Shown: positions 61,764 to 64,000 of the stretch, one piece after another | How the letters are laid out: the number at the start of each line of letters is the position of its first letter | How positions within the stretch are numbered: the stretch's first letter is position 1 | Origin: Chloroflexota bacterium | Lineage (GTDB): Bacteria; Chloroflexota; Anaerolineae; J036; Brachytrichaceae | Assembly (NCBI GenBank): GCA_023382055.1 | Contig: JAMCQN010000177.1 | Location: 1 to 64,000, forward strand | Length of the DNA stretch: 64,000 nucleotides | Direction: 5' to 3' | Program-made: the position numbers and the translations under genes | The notes under the pieces: model-generated | The model's database searches: none | Told to the model about the DNA's origin: nothing | Seen by the model: the letters and a program-made list of their open reading frames with translations, nothing else

Positions 61764-62764
61764 AAAAGCCTACTGTCACGTTTGAGACCGCATTGCGTTC
61801 GCTCGCAGCTACTGCGGCCCCTACGCCGCGACTATTGCGCGGCCTGACCAGTCTTGATGGCGACCAACTGGCCGAACTGCAGACAGCCTGGCCATTGTTG
61901 AACGCCAACCGGCGATCCATGATCGCCGATCAATTGCGCGAGATGGCTGAGAATGACATCGAGCTGGACTTCAACGCCATTTTTCACTTTACACTGAGCG
62001 ATGTGGAAGAAAGCGTCCGCCTGGCTTCGGTGGAAGGATTGTGGGAGGACGAGACGCCCGGCTTGATCGATCCCCTCGTCATTCTGCTGCGCAGCGATCC
62101 TTCACCAATCGTTCGCGCCGCTTGCGCCACGTCTCTGGGACGTTTCATGGTGTTGGCAGAGCTGGAAAAACTCACCCGCCAGCGCCGAGACCAGGTGTAC
62201 TCCGCTTTAATGGGCGCCATCATTACGAACCCGCCCGGCTCGTTGATTTACAATCGCGCCCTGGAATCGTTGTCGTATGTTTCGAACGAACAAATCGAGC
62301 AGCTCATTCGTGAGGCTTACGCCTCTTCGGATCAAGGCTTGCGCGTGGCGGCGGTAACGTCCATGGGCCGCAGCGGCGACCATGATTACACCGAGCTGGT
62401 ATTAAGGCAACTGAACAATGTGCTGCCGCCCATGCGAGTTGAGGCGGCGCGCGCCTGCGGCGAACTCGAAGTCAATGAAGCCGTGGTCGATCTCGGCAAG
62501 CTGCTGGATGACCCGGAACCTGACGTTATCTATGCTGCAATCGAAGCATTGGGCCAGATCGGTGGAGACGCAGCCAGAGACATATTGAATCGCGCCGTTC
62601 ATTCAGATGACGAGGAGATCGCCGAAGCCGCTGAAGAGGCGTTGGACGAACTGGATTTTCTACATGGCGACATCAAATTCGCAACGTCCTGGTTCGATGA
62701 TCTTGCTGCGCAGACCAACGTTGGTGATGATGCATTCGGCGACGGCCACCAGCACGGCGCATAG
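61760..62764 (+). CDS. HEAT-repeat protein
   Basis: 334 residues of mainly helical repeats of about 30 residues, with typical HEAT/PBS-lyase-type segments: VRLASVEGLWEDETPGLIDPL, IVRAACATSLGRFM, LRVAAVTSMGRSGD, MRVEAARACGELEVNEAVVDL and VIYAAIEALGQIGGDAARDIL. Such repeats bind other proteins; no enzymatic motif is present. The ATG overlaps the rseP stop as ATGA, so it is translated with rseP and may help it. A longer frame begins at 61673 inside rseP and is unlikely. Confidence 0.9.
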   Translation: MKKPTVTFETALRSLAATAAPTPRLLRGLTSLDGDQLAELQTAWPLLNANRRSMIADQLREMAENDIELDFNAIFHFTLSDVEESVRLASVEGLWEDETPGLIDPLVILLRSDPSPIVRAACATSLGRFMVLAELEKLTRQRRDQVYSALMGAIITNPPGSLIYNRALESLSYVSNEQIEQLIREAYASSDQGLRVAAVTSMGRSGDHDYTELVLRQLNNVLPPMRVEAARACGELEVNEAVVDLGKLLDDPEPDVIYAAIEALGQIGGDAARDILNRAVHSDDEEIAEAAEEALDELDFLHGDIKFATSWFDDLAAQTNVGDDAFGDGHQHGA

Positions 62765-62820
62765 TAATATGCCGGCGCTTGTCTTAATCGCATAACCGGT
62801 TTTTGCGCTGATGTCATAAG

Positions 62821-64000
62821 ATGCTGCGTTATCGACTGATCGCTGCACTCGCCGCGTTGGCGCTTGCCCTGTCCATCACAGGCATCTACGCAGCCCGTGA
62901 GAGCAAACAGGTGCAATTGCGCGGCACGCTGCCCGGCTTCCCCGCACCCGTCGCCAATGCGCAATCATTGTTGATCGGCGTGAACACCGATCTGCAACAG
63001 TATGACGATGCGACTTTGCGCGAACGGCTGGCCGATCTGGCATCGCGCGGCGTGCGCTATGTCCGCCAGGAATTCCGCTGGACGGACATGGAGCCGGCGC
63101 GCGGCCAGATGGATTGGACCGTCGGCGACCGTATCTTCAGCGCCACACAGGAATACCGCATCCAGGTTCTGCCGGTGCTGGTCACCACGCCGGTCTGGGC
63201 CAGAGCTGCCAGCGGTTCTGCTGAGGACCCACCCACTGAGACGATGCCGCCGCAAGCCGCCGGAGATTACGCCGAGTTTGCCCATCTCTTTGCGCGACGC
63301 TACGATGTCCCGATGGCGGACGGCAAATCGGCCATACTGGCCTATCAAATCTGGGACGAGCCTAACTTGTCGGCGAAATGGGGCAATGGTCTGATCAATC
63401 CGCGGGGATACCTGCATCTTCTACAGGCGGCGCGCGCAGCGATAAAGATGGTGAATCCGTCTGCCCGAATTGTGCTGGCAGGTCTGGCGCCGACCGTGGA
63501 GCAATCGGATGTCAACCTGTCGCCTGAGCTCTACCTGCGCAAGTTATACGAAGCCGGCGGGCGCGATGCCTTCGATATCGCCGCCACGAAACCCTACGGA
63601 TTCGACGCTCCTCCCGATGACAGGCGCGTTGATGCATCAGTCATGAACTTCTCCAGAGCAATCCTTCTGCGCGAGGAAATGGCTGCGCATGGGGACGCGA
63701 ATAAGCCGATCTGGTTCACCCAATGGGGTTGGAACGCGCAGTTGCCCGACTGGCAGGGGCAGCCGTCGTTATGGGGCAGTGTCAGCGAACAGCAACAAGC
63801 GGGCTACACGGCACAGGCCATCCAGCGTACAGCGAACGAATGGCCCTGGGCAAGCGCCATGTTCCTCAGCACGCTGCAGCCTGCCGTTGCGCCTACCGAC
63901 CCATTATGGGGTTTCTCGCTGCTCGATCAGACAGGGCGGCCGCGCCCGGTATACGACGCACTCATCCGGGCGTTGCCGGTCGCAGCCGGCGCGCCGCGAG
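62821..64000 (+). CDS. GH-A-clan glycoside hydrolase-like protein, C-terminus cut by window edge
   Basis: At least 393 residues, open to the right edge. A signal-like hydrophobic N-terminus (MLRYRLIAALAALALALSI) is followed by a TIM-barrel with RGVRYVRQEFRWTDMEPARG and the acid/base motif YQIWDEPNL, as in GH39 and cellulase-like families. The second catalytic position should be Glu in T-E-x-G-W, but the codon is CAA: FTQWGWN. The protein is thus possibly inactive or uses an altered mechanism. Similar Chloroflexota proteins are known to me only as uncharacterised cellulase-like proteins. Confidence 0.78.
   Translation, partial: MLRYRLIAALAALALALSITGIYAARESKQVQLRGTLPGFPAPVANAQSLLIGVNTDLQQYDDATLRERLADLASRGVRYVRQEFRWTDMEPARGQMDWTVGDRIFSATQEYRIQVLPVLVTTPVWARAASGSAEDPPTETMPPQAAGDYAEFAHLFARRYDVPMADGKSAILAYQIWDEPNLSAKWGNGLINPRGYLHLLQAARAAIKMVNPSARIVLAGLAPTVEQSDVNLSPELYLRKLYEAGGRDAFDIAATKPYGFDAPPDDRRVDASVMNFSRAILLREEMAAHGDANKPIWFTQWGWNAQLPDWQGQPSLWGSVSEQQQAGYTAQAIQRTANEWPWASAMFLSTLQPAVAPTDPLWGFSLLDQTGRPRPVYDALIRALPVAAGAPR

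Noticed and set aside
1-64000. CRISPR arrays, prophage or integrative elements
   Set aside because: No regularly spaced direct repeats, integrase, phage structural genes or attachment-site duplications were found.

Overview
This 64 kb window looks like chromosomal DNA of a Chloroflexota bacterium, most likely Anaerolineae or a relative. The evidence is a sugar-binding lipoprotein with the heptad-like VEVTKEVVKEV linker typical of that phylum, a Rex repressor, a divergent GroEL-like protein beside rex, many aldo/keto reductases and uroporphyrinogen-decarboxylase-like proteins, and a GC content in the high 50s by eye. No rRNA, tRNA, CRISPR array, prophage or intact insertion sequence is visible. 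The taxonomic placement is inference.

Layout. 1-5.5 kb (minus strand): a sulfatase cut by the left edge, a GH29 alpha-L-fucosidase, a peptidase E-like protein and a DegP/HtrA lipoprotein protease, suggesting use of sulfated fucose-containing glycans. 5.7-14.1 kb (plus strand): a catabolic gene train with two aldo/keto reductases, a zinc alcohol dehydrogenase, an M55 D-aminopeptidase, a ChrB-C-like protein, two URO-D-type proteins, an acetyltransferase and a PEBP lipoprotein. 14.1-17.8 kb (minus): a large exported protein, a ferredoxin and superoxide dismutase. 17.9-23.3 kb: an EamA exporter, a GT39-like membrane glycosyltransferase, Rex and the GroEL-like paralogue. 23.4-28.1 kb: a sugar ABC importer (binding protein and two permeases, no ATPase) facing a mannonate-dehydratase-like enzyme. 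28.2-31.7 kb: a hybrid histidine kinase convergent with an unusual regulator carrying a C-terminal receiver.

31.7-46.4 kb is rich in information-processing genes: pheT without an adjacent pheS, an S1-repeat protein, lysS, RNase Y and recX, with an M6-like metalloprotease, an SPFH protein, an M24 peptidase and an ATP-grasp-like protein between them. 46.9-49.5 kb (minus) is the most striking locus: rsmI, a divergent tRNA-guanine transglycosylase and a protein closely resembling the aminoglycoside-resistance 16S rRNA (m7G1405) methyltransferases, packed as one apparent operon. All three predicted targets lie in or next to the ribosomal decoding site. 49.6-64 kb: mfd, a Trm112-like protein, two exported or anchored proteins, accC, a methyltransferase, miaB, a GNAT protein, rseP, a HEAT-repeat protein and the start of a GH-A-clan glycosidase-like protein.

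Non-coding signals include several convincing intrinsic terminators, sigma70-like promoters (some placing transcription starts at the start codon), a candidate sugar-operon operator, and a dispersed palindrome family whose copies form the 3' ends of two coding regions. All statements rest on reading the sequence; no database search was run.
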